This document shows positions 34,073 to 43,176 of a stretch of DNA of 64,000 nt, piece by piece (positions within the stretch are counted from its first letter, which is position 1; each line of letters starts with the position of its first letter). The notes beneath the pieces were generated by a model. That model saw nothing but the letters and a program-made list of their open reading frames with translations. It made no database searches and was not told where the DNA came from. The stretch is from contig CAZAFC010000002.1 in NCBI GenBank assembly GCA_964484675.1, positions 1 through 64,000 on the forward strand, in the 5' to 3' direction. The DNA is from CAZAFC01 sp964484675. GTDB lineage: Bacteria; Patescibacteriota; Saccharimonadia; Saccharimonadales; UBA4665. The translations under genes and the position numbers were made by a program.

Positions 34073-35218
34073 CTACTCGGTCATGGCCCCCGCGAGCTCG
34101 GCGTCGCCGGTCGAGTTCTGGCTGTCGCCGTTGGCGGCCTTCTGCTGCTTCTGGTGACGGAGACTCGACCACACGGCGAGCCCGATGAACACCACGCCGA
34201 TCATGCCGTTGATGAAGTCCGGGATGGCGTTGGTGAACTCGGCAGCGAGTGTCAGCGCGGCCAACGCAGTGATCGCGTAGTATGCGCCGTGCTCGAGGTA
34301 GATCAGGTTGTTCTCCGACTCCTTGTCCAGCACTCCGGTCTTGAGCAGGTGGAGCGTCATCGTTACCACGAACACCACGCCGATGCCCAAGCCCAGCAGG
34401 AGGATCAGCAAGTTGACGGTGATCGAGAAGCCACCGCTCACGCTGTCGAAGCTGAACGTCGCGTCCTGCGCCAGCAGGTAGAAGAACATGGCGAGGCCGG
34501 CCTTGCCCGACTTGAGCGGGGCACCGCCTTCCTGCGCCTCAGCGTCCTCCTCGTCTTCGTTCTCGAAGAGGTTGGCGAGCGCGCTCACCAGCATGAAAGC
34601 GACGATGCTCCCCAGGCCGTAGGCCATGATGGAGAAGCTGTGCTTGATCTCGCTGATGACGATGACCACGATGCCGGCGATGATCGGCGCGACCATGTCG
34701 AGCTTGCCGACTTTGGCCAGCTTCTCCTCGAGTCGCCACAGCTTCAGCCAGTAGTGCTCACGCTCGCCCGCCAAGAACTCGACGCCGATCAACAGCAGGA
34801 AAATGCCGCTGAGAATCAGGATCAGAGGGTGCGCGGCGTCCAGCTTGGCGGCGTACTCATCCGGGTGCGCGAACGCAAGGGTGATGGCCTGCCACGGCGA
34901 CATCTTGCCGGTCACACTGACGATCGCCACAGGGAAGGCGAACCGCATACCGATCACGGCGGACAGCACGCCCCAGACCATGAAGCGCTTGCGCCACACC
35001 TCGGCCATGGTGGCCAAGACCAGCGCGTTCACGATGGCGTTGTCGAAGGAGAATGAGACCTCCAACACACCGAGGACCAGATACCGCAGGACGGCCTCGA
35101 TCCCCATGATGAGGAAAAGCCCGACGCCGATGACGGCCGTGATGCCGAGGTCGATGCGATAGGGCTTGAGGAAGCCGAACTTGCTCGGGCTTCCCGCTGT
35201 GATGGTGGCGTTGCTCAT
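34073..35218 (-). CDS. TerC/DUF475-family integral membrane protein
   Basis: The 381-residue protein has about nine membrane segments. It carries two copies of the TerC-type signature: EVSFSFDNAIVNA early and DATFSFDSVSGGFSIT later, with Asp residues inside the membrane. Length and pattern best fit the DUF475 branch of the TerC (LysE-related) group. TerC proteins are thought to transport or shuttle metal ions, notably Mn, and to work with TerD at the membrane. The start at 35218 follows AAGGAG by 7 nt. A GNGD-rich tail (residues ~360-381) is probably cytoplasmic. Confidence 0.88.
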   Translation of the reverse strand: MSNATITAGSPSKFGFLKPYRIDLGITAVIGVGLFLIMGIEAVLRYLVLGVLEVSFSFDNAIVNALVLATMAEVWRKRFMVWGVLSAVIGMRFAFPVAIVSVTGKMSPWQAITLAFAHPDEYAAKLDAAHPLILILSGIFLLLIGVEFLAGEREHYWLKLWRLEEKLAKVGKLDMVAPIIAGIVVIVISEIKHSFSIMAYGLGSIVAFMLVSALANLFENEDEEDAEAQEGGAPLKSGKAGLAMFFYLLAQDATFSFDSVSGGFSITVNLLILLLGLGIGVVFVVTMTLHLLKTGVLDKESENNLIYLEHGAYYAITALAALTLAAEFTNAIPDFINGMIGVVFIGLAVWSSLRHQKQQKAANGDSQNSTGDAELAGAMTE

Positions 35219-35729
35219 AGCTTGACTCCTTTCGAGAGTCGTTGGCGGAACAGAACGGATGTGGTGCGATGCGCGAGAAAGCGCAGATCGTGCAGCCGCA
35301 TAAAACATGCGGGTTGTGCAGTGCGCAAACTGCGGGTAAACGCAGCGGCGCGGGCAGTGCACTTGTCTTCGAAAAGAGCAAGCACCAGCCGTGCAATCCC
35401 CGTGTGCATCAAGTTTTTGCGAACTCATGCGTATACGTGCAGATTACCGGGCCAGCGCTTGCTCCTTGCATGAATCGAGCGCAACCAAAATACTAGACTC
35501 ACACTGTTAAGGTTTCGCGCGCCTTCTCGGCTTACGATTAGATTACGATATCACTCTATAGATATAAAAGCAATATTATTGCATGGATATTATGCACACA
35601 TCTTCGTGACCCATCGTAATACCTAACATTCTTGTTATATATGCAATATCATTGAACTATGCACAGATGCGTGGTAGGCTGGCAAGGTTGCACATCCGTG
35701 CATCAATCGCCAAGTGAGAAGGACTCACC
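35219..35729. other. 511-bp AT-rich divergent control region
   Basis: It separates the TerC-like gene from the vWA gene. Candidate minus-strand promoter: TTGCTT, 17 nt, TATCGT around 35545-35575, with the same TTGCTT -35 as terD. On the plus strand the 35630-35670 block (TTGTTATATATGC) may hold the vWA promoter, but no hexamer pair is clean. No coding region or RNA gene seen. Confidence 0.5.
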
Positions 35730-36554
35730 ATGGTAGTCGACATTCGCAAAGTCGAAGCCGAGGCACCACATCTGGTCAAGCTCTACAAGCGGGCAAGGGC
35801 TGTTCTGGATGAGCGGGGCATCGACCCGAGCCGGTACAAGGCCGCCGTGATGGCCGCGTTCGACCGCAGCCCCTCGACCGAGGACGGCCGCAACCGACTA
35901 TACAGCTCGGGCGAGATGCAGCGCCTGGCGGACATGACCACCGCAGCCAGCCTGCACTTCGACGACGACGGCAAGGAGCCGATCGCGTTGTTCGGCTCGA
36001 CTATCCGCGACATCGGTGAAGTGACGCTCGAGACCCCCAAGGGCTACCTCGACAAGCACGCCGGCGACCTGATCAATGGCACGAGCTACACCGCGCCGCT
36101 GCGGTGGATCATCAAGCAGGCCGGCTACGACCCGTACACCCTGGAGCCAGCCAACAGCGGCGGCAACTCGAGCGGCGGACGCGGCCTCTTCCGACGGCGG
36201 CGCGAAGCCGACACGATGGCCCAGTCCCAGCCGAACCTGAACGCCTATCCGACCTTCGGCATCATCGGTACCGACGGTGAGCCGCAGGACAAGCACGAGA
36301 CGATCCAGCTCGTCACCGCCATGCGCGAGAAGAAGCTGCCGATCTTCACGCAGTTCGTCGGAATCGGTCGCGCGAGCTTCCCGTTCCTCGAAGACCTGAA
36401 GTGCCTCGCGGCCGACAAGCTGATCAACAACGTCGGCTTCTTCGACAGCAAGTCGGCGCGGGACAACCAGGATGTGATGCTCGAGCTGCTGCTCGGCGAC
36501 TTCTCGGTCTACTACCCGCGGGCACTCGAGCTCGGCCACGTGACCGGCGAATAA
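35730..36554 (+). CDS. TerF-like von Willebrand factor A-domain protein
   Basis: The 274-residue protein matches the vWA-TerF pattern. The MIDAS-type DRSPS is at about residues 50-54, then LYSSGEMQRLADM, FDDDGKEPIALFGS and TFGIIGTDGEPQDKHE. Near the end are IFTQFVGIG, FPFLEDLKCLA, NNVGFF and LELLLGDFSVYYP. A Gly/Ser and RRRRE linker (~residues 143-160) interrupts the domain. TerF/TerY-type vWA proteins bind metal and assemble Ter complexes. AAGGA precedes the ATG by 6 nt. It is divergent from the TerC-like gene. Confidence 0.88.
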   Translation: MVVDIRKVEAEAPHLVKLYKRARAVLDERGIDPSRYKAAVMAAFDRSPSTEDGRNRLYSSGEMQRLADMTTAASLHFDDDGKEPIALFGSTIRDIGEVTLETPKGYLDKHAGDLINGTSYTAPLRWIIKQAGYDPYTLEPANSGGNSSGGRGLFRRRREADTMAQSQPNLNAYPTFGIIGTDGEPQDKHETIQLVTAMREKKLPIFTQFVGIGRASFPFLEDLKCLAADKLINNVGFFDSKSARDNQDVMLELLLGDFSVYYPRALELGHVTGE

Positions 36555-36609
36555 CCTTCGAGGCCAACAGTCCAGCGGCTGGTGCCGACTAAAAGACTGG
36601 CACGGGCCC

Positions 36610-36662
36610 GGGCCTGCGGGGCAAGGAGAGCGCATTCCGCGTTCACCGAACCTCGCAGGCCC
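36610..36662 (+). terminator. 3' stem-loop of the vWA gene
   Basis: A 12-bp stem (36610-36621 with 36651-36662; GGGCCTGCGGGG with one G-U pair), 55 nt after the stop. No T tract. Confidence 0.6.
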
Positions 36663-36834
36663 ACCCCCCCACAATCAATTTCAAACGCACCAGAACACAC
36701 TCATTTTTATACACTATCAGTGGTACGCCTAGCGCATAAGCTTGCGCCACGCAACAAAGCATAAACTCAGGTACCAATGCTTTCAAAATAACTTATAATA
36801 AAAGCACCATATACATATATAAGAGGATGGTTGC

Positions 36835-37083
36835 ATGGCAAGGCACGAAGAAGAATTCAAGGTTAAGGGCGAGGATTTGCTCAAACGGGTCAAGGATCTG
36901 ATCAGAGAGGGCAACGTCCGGCAGATCACCATTAAAAACAAAGAGGGCGAGCCGGTGGTGGTGATTCCGCTCACGGTTGGCGTGGTCGGCGCCGTGCTCG
37001 CAGCGCCGCTGGCTGCCGTCGGCGCTATCGCCGCGCTGCTTGCCGAGTGCACCATTCACGTCGAGCGCGAGACCAAAAAGTAG
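36835..37083 (+). CDS. DUF4342 protein
   Basis: The 82-residue protein matches DUF4342: a charged helix (EEEFKVKGEDLLKRVKDLI), NVRQITIKNKEGEPVVVIPL and a hydrophobic Gly/Ala-rich helix (~residues 46-65), ending in CTIHVERE. The family has no assigned activity and is probably membrane-associated. AAGAGG lies about 8 nt before the ATG. The next gene begins 5 bp downstream, so the two likely form an operon. Confidence 0.82.
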   Translation: MARHEEEFKVKGEDLLKRVKDLIREGNVRQITIKNKEGEPVVVIPLTVGVVGAVLAAPLAAVGAIAALLAECTIHVERETKK

Positions 37084-37088
37084 CTACG

Positions 37089-37787
37089 ATGAAGCAGGTG
37101 GGAACTTCAAAATCTTCGGCCGCATCGAGCGCCAAAACTTCCATAAGCCCGATGAGCCGCTGGGTCCAAATCATCGGCCTGGCCGCATTGGCTGTGCTCA
37201 TCCTGGCTGCCGTCCGCCCCTGGCACGCATGGCACAATCCGCATCCCGACGCGTACGGCTGGAATCTGTTCAGCTATTTTACGGTGCAGAGCAATCTGAT
37301 AGCCGTTGTAATCTTTGCAATTGCAGCCAGCGCAATCGTCCGCAGAAAGCCGCTCGGAACATGGTTCGCCTATGTGCGAGGCGCCGGCGTTTTGTATATG
37401 AGCATCACTTTCGTGGTGTACGCGCTCTTGCTTGAGAATAATGAAAACGCCAGCACGACCCTCGGCTTCGACTGGAAAAATTTTGTGCTGCACAAGCTCG
37501 CGCCGATGGCGATTGTAGTATGGTGGCTCGTCTGGCCGTCGCGCAAAAAGATCTCGGCCCGCGGCGCGCTGCTGTGGCTGATTTTCCCGATCCTGTGGCT
37601 CGTGTATACCATCACGCGCGGCGTGATGCTCAATTGGTACCCGTACCCGTTTCTCAATCCGAACAAAGTCGACGGCTGGCTGGGCGTGGCCGGCTACACG
37701 CTCATCGTGTGCGTGGCGTTTGTGGCGCTGAGCCAACTGCTCGCCCGGATCAGCCGGCTACGCACAAGCGCAAGCAGCCTGTACTAA
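37089..37787 (+). CDS. Pr6Pr-family membrane protein
   Basis: About 232 residues with six hydrophobic segments and the family-typical NLFSYFTVQSNLI early, LHKLAPMAIVVWWLVWP in the middle and WYPYPFLNP before the last helix. The Pr6Pr family has no known biochemical role. The start is uncertain: ATG 37089 directly after the DUF4342 gene is used, and a later Met at 37194 is possible because the first ~35 residues are low-complexity Ser/Lys. Confidence 0.8.
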   Translation: MKQVGTSKSSAASSAKTSISPMSRWVQIIGLAALAVLILAAVRPWHAWHNPHPDAYGWNLFSYFTVQSNLIAVVIFAIAASAIVRRKPLGTWFAYVRGAGVLYMSITFVVYALLLENNENASTTLGFDWKNFVLHKLAPMAIVVWWLVWPSRKKISARGALLWLIFPILWLVYTITRGVMLNWYPYPFLNPNKVDGWLGVAGYTLIVCVAFVALSQLLARISRLRTSASSLY

Positions 37788-37809
37788 AACACGCAAATAG
37801 CGCGCACGT

Positions 37810-37868
37810 TTCCGTCTCTGCCTTTTGCGTCCTTCTTATATGAGGAACAACACAACAGGTTGAGACGG
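37810..37868 (-). terminator. 3' stem-loop of the secreted vWA-less TPM-like gene
   Basis: TCCGTCTC (37810-37817) pairs with GAGACGGA (37861-37868) with a long loop, about 190 nt after the stop of the 39745 gene. Weaker than the others of the class. Confidence 0.4.
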
Positions 37869-38056
37869 AGGGCGGCATGCGCGGGTAGATGGTTGCCGAA
37901 GTGGCGACCAATCGTCCGCGCATGCGCGCCTCCGGAGAAGTTGTCGGTGACCCGACTTATGGCTACTTCTCAGATGCCAGAACGATGTACAGCGTCGTGC
38001 AGTTGTTCGTCAGCGAACGGATCATGCGCTGGCGTCAACGACGGACAGGTAGTCCA

Positions 38057-39745
38057 TCAGAAGTCGCCACCACCGGAGTTGTCCGAACCCCCAGAAGAGT
38101 CGTACCCGCCGTCCGAGCCGCCGCCGGTGTCGTAGTTCGAGCCGAAGTCGTCGCCGCCGGTGTCACCGTAGCTGGTGTCCTGGTAGGCGTCGGGCTGAGC
38201 GTAGTCCTGGGACTGATCCGAGACGTCGGGCTGTCCGTACTCGCCGCCACCGGTGAAGGTGGGGGAGTCGTCGTAGTCCGGGCCGGAATCGACCGCAGCA
38301 GCCGACACGCCGCCGAAGTCACCGCCGCCGGTGAGAGCGGGGTCGACGTCAGCGACGTAGGCCGGCTCCGCGGAAGCGGGGTCGACGTAAGCCGTGTTGC
38401 CGTAGCCGGCAGTGCTCGCAGCCTCGAAGGCTCCGGTGACCACGCCGGCTTCGTAGGCCTCGCGGCGTTCCTCGCGGATCTCCTCGGCGACGATCAGGTT
38501 GGTCAGCGGGTCACCCCAGCCGGCACCCCAGAACTCGTACGGGTAGAAGCCCGCCGCGAAGTACGTGCCACCGATGTAGCCACCGCCGAACTCGTACGGG
38601 TGCCGCACGGAGTAGAACGACCGAGGCGTGTTATCGATCACGACGACCTGCTGCGTCTGGGGGTCCCGGAACTGCACACCGCCGGTCGAACTGGCACCCG
38701 AGCTCGAGCTGGTGCTTGTGGCCTGGGTGGAAGTCGGCGCCGGTTCGTGCTGCACCGTGGCCGAGGCCGCGGGCGTGTTGGACGTGCTGCTGCCGGTTCC
38801 CGAACGGCTGGCGTACTGCGAGTCGGCGGCCGACTCCGGGTCGATGGCCCGCTTGGTCTTGGTGATGTTGTCCTTGGCCATAGCCAGGTAGTTCGCCACC
38901 TCGGTGAAGTCGCCGCGCTCCAGCATAGTCGCTGCCGAACTGAGGTTGGCCCGAGCCGCCGCATAGTACGTCTTGGCCGTGTGGTCGAGCTCGGCATCCA
39001 CCTCGATCGCGTCCAGCTCGTTGCTGAGCGTGATGGTGCGCTCCAGGTGCCGCTGGTAGGTCTGCGTCTTCTGCGCCTCGGCCTCGGCCCGCTCACGCTT
39101 CAGCCGCTTGCTGCGGATGACGAAGAAGATCACGAGCCCGATGACGATCAGACCGACGATGACGCCGACGACGATGAGGACCACCGCGCTGTTGACCTTG
39201 CTAGAAGACGGGACGGATCGGATCGGCGTGGTGCCGGCGAGCGTCCAGCCGGGCAGCTTGATCATGGCGCCGGCCCAGGTGGAGCCGATGGTCATGGGGC
39301 TGCTGCCGGGCTGCGCGTGGCTGGAGATCTGGGTGGTCGTGGTCACCGTACCGGTGGTCAGACTCCCGGGCAGGTTGTACGCGTGGGCGTACAGCCCGCG
39401 TGTCGTGACGATGCCGATGATCTCGGCCGTGTTGGCGCCGAGGCTGTTGTGCATGGCGTCCAGGAGGCCCGTCGAGCTGACGGCGTTGACCTGACTGGGG
39501 CTGAGCACAGCGAGGAAGACGTTCTTCCCAGAGCCGCGGATCAGCGCGTTCAGCTGGTTGGCGGCGGCCGGGGGCATTGCTGCCTTGGCGCTCGGGTCGA
39601 CGAACACGGAGTTGTGGACCCAGACCTGGGCCGCCTTGTCGGTGAGGCTGGTGGCGCTGGCCGGCGTGGCGGTGAGGCCGCACAAGGCGAGCAGCACCGT
39701 GAGCACTCCGGCGAAAGCCGCGAGCTTCCTTCGCATGACGTGCAT
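38057..39745 (-). CDS. Secreted TPM-like protein with membrane anchor and Gly/Ser/Asp tail
   Basis: The 562-residue protein has a signal peptide (hydrophobic ~9-24, likely cleavage after ASA near 31). An extracytoplasmic alpha/beta domain (~33-175) follows, with KNVFLAVLSPSQVNAV and EIIGIVTTRGLYAHAYN, like TPM/YgcG proteins. Then come one membrane helix (~188-213), a charged coiled-coil (~214-290), and a ~250-residue low-complexity tail rich in Gly, Ser, Asp and Tyr. The pattern recalls YgcG-type envelope proteins. Codons are C/G-ending, and the gene belongs to the Ter-type set by style. The start is 39745, with GAGGGAG 11 nt upstream; a Met at 39736 is possible. Confidence 0.75.
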   Translation of the reverse strand: MHVMRRKLAAFAGVLTVLLALCGLTATPASATSLTDKAAQVWVHNSVFVDPSAKAAMPPAAANQLNALIRGSGKNVFLAVLSPSQVNAVSSTGLLDAMHNSLGANTAEIIGIVTTRGLYAHAYNLPGSLTTGTVTTTTQISSHAQPGSSPMTIGSTWAGAMIKLPGWTLAGTTPIRSVPSSSKVNSAVVLIVVGVIVGLIVIGLVIFFVIRSKRLKRERAEAEAQKTQTYQRHLERTITLSNELDAIEVDAELDHTAKTYYAAARANLSSAATMLERGDFTEVANYLAMAKDNITKTKRAIDPESAADSQYASRSGTGSSTSNTPAASATVQHEPAPTSTQATSTSSSSGASSTGGVQFRDPQTQQVVVIDNTPRSFYSVRHPYEFGGGYIGGTYFAAGFYPYEFWGAGWGDPLTNLIVAEEIREERREAYEAGVVTGAFEAASTAGYGNTAYVDPASAEPAYVADVDPALTGGGDFGGVSAAAVDSGPDYDDSPTFTGGGEYGQPDVSDQSQDYAQPDAYQDTSYGDTGGDDFGSNYDTGGGSDGGYDSSGGSDNSGGGDF

Positions 39746-39801
39746 AGTTTTAAAGCTCCCTCGTTCGGGGGATTCATCCTGCCGTGTGGCATGACCGAAT
39801 A

Positions 39802-39830
39802 ATTTTAAAATAAAAACGTTAATAATGCAA
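39802..39830 (-). promoter_or_regulatory. Promoter of the TPM-like gene
   Basis: Minus strand: TTGCAT (39825-39830), 17-nt AT-only spacer and TAAAAT (39802-39807). Confidence 0.6.
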
Positions 39831-39973
39831 GCATACTACGTCCAATTATCACCCGAAAGGTATCGGGGCCGACCCCGCCACAAGCCATGGCCTGCGCATA
39901 TGGCGCCGCGCGCTGGCATCAGCTACAATATCCGTAAGCAGCAATGACGCTGTATATCACATGGGGAAATCAA

Positions 39974-40033
39974 ATGGCCAAAGGCATCTCACACAAAAAA
40001 GAAGTCAAGAAACCGAAAAAGGCCAAAGCCTAG
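39974..40033 (+). CDS. 19-residue Lys-rich small protein
   Basis: ATG 39974 opens MAKGISHKKEVKKPKKAKA. Very short Lys-rich proteins of the MAKG...KKEVKKPKK type occur in many bacteria and are usually missed by annotation; this looks like one of them. An in-frame ATG at 39944 exists. It lies 45 bp before the DUF3817-Nudix gene. Confidence 0.5.
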   Translation: MAKGISHKKEVKKPKKAKA

Positions 40034-40077
40034 CAAGGTTCACGGCCGGGCGAGCTAGGTGCTATGATGTAGCCACA

Positions 40078-40881
40078 ATGACCCTGGCTTTTTTGGAAAA
40101 ATTCGAGCGGCTGGAGCTGTTTAGCGAGCGCGAGGCGTGGATGCTGTTTCGTGTGGCGGCGTTTGGCGAAGGTATTGGCTGGAGCTTGCTCGGCAGCGCG
40201 GTGCTTTTCGGCAACCGCGTGTTGCCCCACGGTGACGCCGTGAAAATCGCCGGCCAAGTGCACGGCACGCTGTTTTTGCTGTATCTCGCCATCACATGCG
40301 CGGCGTATGCGAGCCTGGGATGGTCGCGCAAGCGCACGATCATTGCGGCGGCTGCTAGCATTCCGCCCTTTGGCACGCTGGTGTTTGAGCGCTGGGAAGC
40401 GTACCGACGCCAGTGGCGAGCGGCCAAGCACCGCCGCGATATCGACGTACGGGCGATTATCATGCAGGGCGATCTGCTGCTGGCCGTGCAGCCTGCCGAC
40501 AGCACTGCCTGGGAGCTGCCCGGTGGGCTCGTGCGCGCGGATGAATCAGCCGAAACGGCGCTGGCGCGACACGTCCAAACCCAAACTGGCGTGATGCCGC
40601 AGCTCGGGCAGCTGGAGTTTGTTGTGCAGTCGCGCAAGTCTCACGCCGAGCAGCTGACGCTGTTTTTCAGCGTTCAAAACGATCGTGATTTTGCGCGTCT
40701 CGGCGCTCACCCAGGCGCCAATGGCACGCAAGTAGCGGCGGCGCTTGCACACGGTCTCGACGACCTGCAATTCATCCAGCCGCGCGACAATTCCGACTTG
40801 GTGCCGACATTCTTGCGCCAAACATCCTTCGCGGCTCATGCCCAAAAGCGCTCCACAAGCCCGACGTTTATCACCGAATAG
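40078..40881 (+). CDS. DUF3817-like membrane domain fused to a Nudix-like domain
   Basis: The first ~110 residues have three hydrophobic segments and resemble DUF3817 (FRVAAFGEGIGWSLL, GQVHGTLFLLYLAI). A charged linker (RRQWRAAKHRRD) leads into a Nudix-like fold with WELPGGLVRADESAETALARHV. The box is degenerate: the REUXEE helix reads as ARHVQTQTG, so the catalytic Glu pair is missing and hydrolysis is doubtful. ATG 40078 is chosen because the upstream frame is non-conserved; TATGAT ends 9 nt before it. The fusion suggests a membrane-tethered nucleotide-sugar or ADP-ribose sensor. Confidence 0.7.
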   Translation: MTLAFLEKFERLELFSEREAWMLFRVAAFGEGIGWSLLGSAVLFGNRVLPHGDAVKIAGQVHGTLFLLYLAITCAAYASLGWSRKRTIIAAAASIPPFGTLVFERWEAYRRQWRAAKHRRDIDVRAIIMQGDLLLAVQPADSTAWELPGGLVRADESAETALARHVQTQTGVMPQLGQLEFVVQSRKSHAEQLTLFFSVQNDRDFARLGAHPGANGTQVAAALAHGLDDLQFIQPRDNSDLVPTFLRQTSFAAHAQKRSTSPTFITE

Positions 40882-40934
40882 CGTTCAAGCCGTTCACGCA
40901 GCTGCCAACCACGCCCAAAAAGCCACAAGCCAAT

Positions 40935-42650
40935 CTAGCGCGGCAGCGCACACAGCTGCGTCGTGTCGTACGTGTAGGCAAGCGATTCGGGATGCGCGCA
41001 GGGCATACGATCGACAATCACAAATCGCACACGGTGCTCCTGCAGGCGCACGTAGTTACCGTAAAAAGCCGTGGCCCGCACCGCATACGTTTGATCAGAG
41101 TGCACGAGGGTGGTGAGCTGGCGATTGATGGCCGTGCGCTCATCCAGCCGCGCTTGCACGAGTGCGCCGCCGGCCAGCAGCGTATTTGCGCCAATGCCGA
41201 TGGCGAGCACGATACACGCCATGCGCAAAAAGCGGCCAGCACGCGTTGAATTTGCGCGCCGAGCTAAGAATTCATGCACGCCGAGCGCCAGCGTCACCAC
41301 TGGGATCAGCGTCACCAGCGGGCTGTACCGCAACTTGTTCGGCACCGGAATGAGCAGCGCCGCCAGCAAAATCAACCCCACCAGCACCGCCGCGCCACGC
41401 GCCAGCCGCCAAGTATCCGGCAGCTGCGCCCGAGCACCATATGCGCGCACAATCAGCCAGGCCAGCAACAGCCCGCTCAGCACGAAAAGCCCGCTGAATA
41501 GCACGCCAGCCGACGCCACGCGCCCCTGAAAATTATTCATTTCGCCAATCTCATACCAATGAAACGTGAACGGCCATTTGAGCTGCGCGACGTTGTGCAC
41601 GCTCGTGGGATTGCCAGCGTCCGGCGCCTCGGTGTGCGAAAAAATACCATAGCCGAGCAACGCCACGCGCCCGGCATGTTTGAGATTGTTCGGCACGTTA
41701 TCAAAGCGCAGTTTGGCGCTTTCGCCCGGCTGATTTTGCGGATAAAGCGGCGAACCGAAGCGCAACCAATTCGTCCCGTACGGCACCCACAGCACTGCAA
41801 AACTTACCAGCGCAAAGCCGAGCAGCAGCGGCGCAAACCAGCGCGCTCGCCACGCATGAGCCCGCGCCAGCAGCACGAGCAGGGCGACCATCAGCAGCCC
41901 GCAGACCACAAGATTGCTGAATTTACTCCCTGCCAGCAACAGCCAGCTCGCCAAAAATCCGACCAGCGGCCCCAGCCGAGTCGGTTCGCGCGCATACAGC
42001 CACAGCAGCGCCAGCGCCGCAAGCGACAGCAAGTAGCTGTAACCATCGGCCATGAAAGTCGGCAATTGCTGCAACACATGCACCTCGCACACCGCCAGGA
42101 GCGTGATGAGCCAGCGCCACGTGCGGCCGAGCCGGAGCCGCCGCAGCGCACCATACACAAACATCGCAGCGATGCCGCCTGCGACCACGTTCGTCACCAC
42201 CACCGTTTGCAGCCGACCGGTCAAGGCGTAGATGCTCGCTTGGAGCAGCCATGTTGCCTTGGGGTAGCCGATGGCGTACTGCGCGTTGGCCGGCGCATGG
42301 ACTGGCAGCGCGCGGCTGTGCCACGGATTCCAGCCAGCATGCAGCGCAGCAATTGCCGTCTGGTGATAATCTTGACCGTCCCAGCTCGTGTCGTAGAGAC
42401 TGCTCAGCGCCCATGCAATCACAAACAACCCGAGAGGCACCAGCACGCAAGCGAGCAGCTGCCATCGGCGTGGCCAGCCAAGCCTGCGCCAGCGCCGGGC
42501 GCAAGCCCAGCCGGCCACATACAACCCATACAACACTGGCAAACTCCAGCGCGCTACCGTCACCCCGGCCATCAGGCCAAGGTTCATCCCCGCAACGGCA
42601 AACGCGCAAAACAGGAGCGCATGCCATCCAAGCCGTTCAGTGCGATTCAT
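40935..42650 (-). CDS. Polytopic membrane protein, probable GT-C-type glycosyltransferase
   Basis: The 571-residue protein has about 11-12 hydrophobic segments. The first loop carries an SLYDTSWDGQDYHQTAI segment with acidic residues typical of GT-C enzymes that use polyprenyl-phosphate sugars. A short soluble tail ends the protein. Donor and acceptor are unknown. TAAAAT (42657-42662, minus strand) ends exactly 6 nt before the ATG, so the message is predicted to be leaderless. It lies near the surface-polysaccharide genes but is a separate unit. Confidence 0.72.
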   Translation of the reverse strand: MNRTERLGWHALLFCAFAVAGMNLGLMAGVTVARWSLPVLYGLYVAGWACARRWRRLGWPRRWQLLACVLVPLGLFVIAWALSSLYDTSWDGQDYHQTAIAALHAGWNPWHSRALPVHAPANAQYAIGYPKATWLLQASIYALTGRLQTVVVTNVVAGGIAAMFVYGALRRLRLGRTWRWLITLLAVCEVHVLQQLPTFMADGYSYLLSLAALALLWLYAREPTRLGPLVGFLASWLLLAGSKFSNLVVCGLLMVALLVLLARAHAWRARWFAPLLLGFALVSFAVLWVPYGTNWLRFGSPLYPQNQPGESAKLRFDNVPNNLKHAGRVALLGYGIFSHTEAPDAGNPTSVHNVAQLKWPFTFHWYEIGEMNNFQGRVASAGVLFSGLFVLSGLLLAWLIVRAYGARAQLPDTWRLARGAAVLVGLILLAALLIPVPNKLRYSPLVTLIPVVTLALGVHEFLARRANSTRAGRFLRMACIVLAIGIGANTLLAGGALVQARLDERTAINRQLTTLVHSDQTYAVRATAFYGNYVRLQEHRVRFVIVDRMPCAHPESLAYTYDTTQLCALPR

Positions 42651-42750
42651 ACCGCTATTTTAGCATTTCTTCAGGCCAGCCGAGGAGTGCATTCCAGGAA
42701 GAACAAAGCACCTGGCGCGCAATCTTGATCGGCGCGGCGAAAAGCAAAAG

Positions 42751-43176
42751 TTACTTCGTGACCACTACGGTGCCTTGCATGCTCGGGTGAATAATGCAGC
42801 GATAAGCGTACGTGCCAGGTGTGGGGAAGACGAAGCTGAAGCTGCTGCCCGGCATGATTTCCTGGCTGTTCGGCGCATTGGGCGACGCCACTTTAGCCGT
42901 CACGGTGTGGCTCACGCTGTCTTGGTTTTTCCAGGTCACGGTGGTGCCGGCTTGAATGGTGATGTTTTGCGGGCCAAAAGAAAAATCATTGATCGTCACC
43001 GTATTTGTAGCGACGGTGGGTGTGGCATCTGAGGCCGATGTGTTGGCCGAGGAGTGCATCGACATGCCCGACATTGTGGTGGTGGTACGGTCCGACCGAT
43101 TATGCAGCACTACGCCGAGCACCACGCCGGCTATTACGATCACCGCGCCCAAGATCCACCATGCTCGTCGCTTCAT
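42751..43176 (-). CDS. Membrane-anchored cupredoxin
   Basis: The 141-residue protein has an N-terminal anchor (residues ~6-24), a Ser/Thr/Met/His linker (TMSGMSMHSS) and a plastocyanin-like domain. Type 1 copper ligands are visible: His90, then Cys127, His130 and Met133 in YRCIIHPSM. It probably carries electrons or binds copper at the cell surface. It stands alone, and no oxidase partner is in view. Confidence 0.9.
   Translation of the reverse strand: MKRRAWWILGAVIVIAGVVLGVVLHNRSDRTTTTMSGMSMHSSANTSASDATPTVATNTVTINDFSFGPQNITIQAGTTVTWKNQDSVSHTVTAKVASPNAPNSQEIMPGSSFSFVFPTPGTYAYRCIIHPSMQGTVVVTK

Noticed and set aside
7532..36554. A prophage or plasmid island
   Set aside because: Ter-type genes can occur on phages, and hammerheads often do, but no integrase, terminase, capsid, tail or replication gene is present and ordinary chromosomal genes are interleaved throughout.
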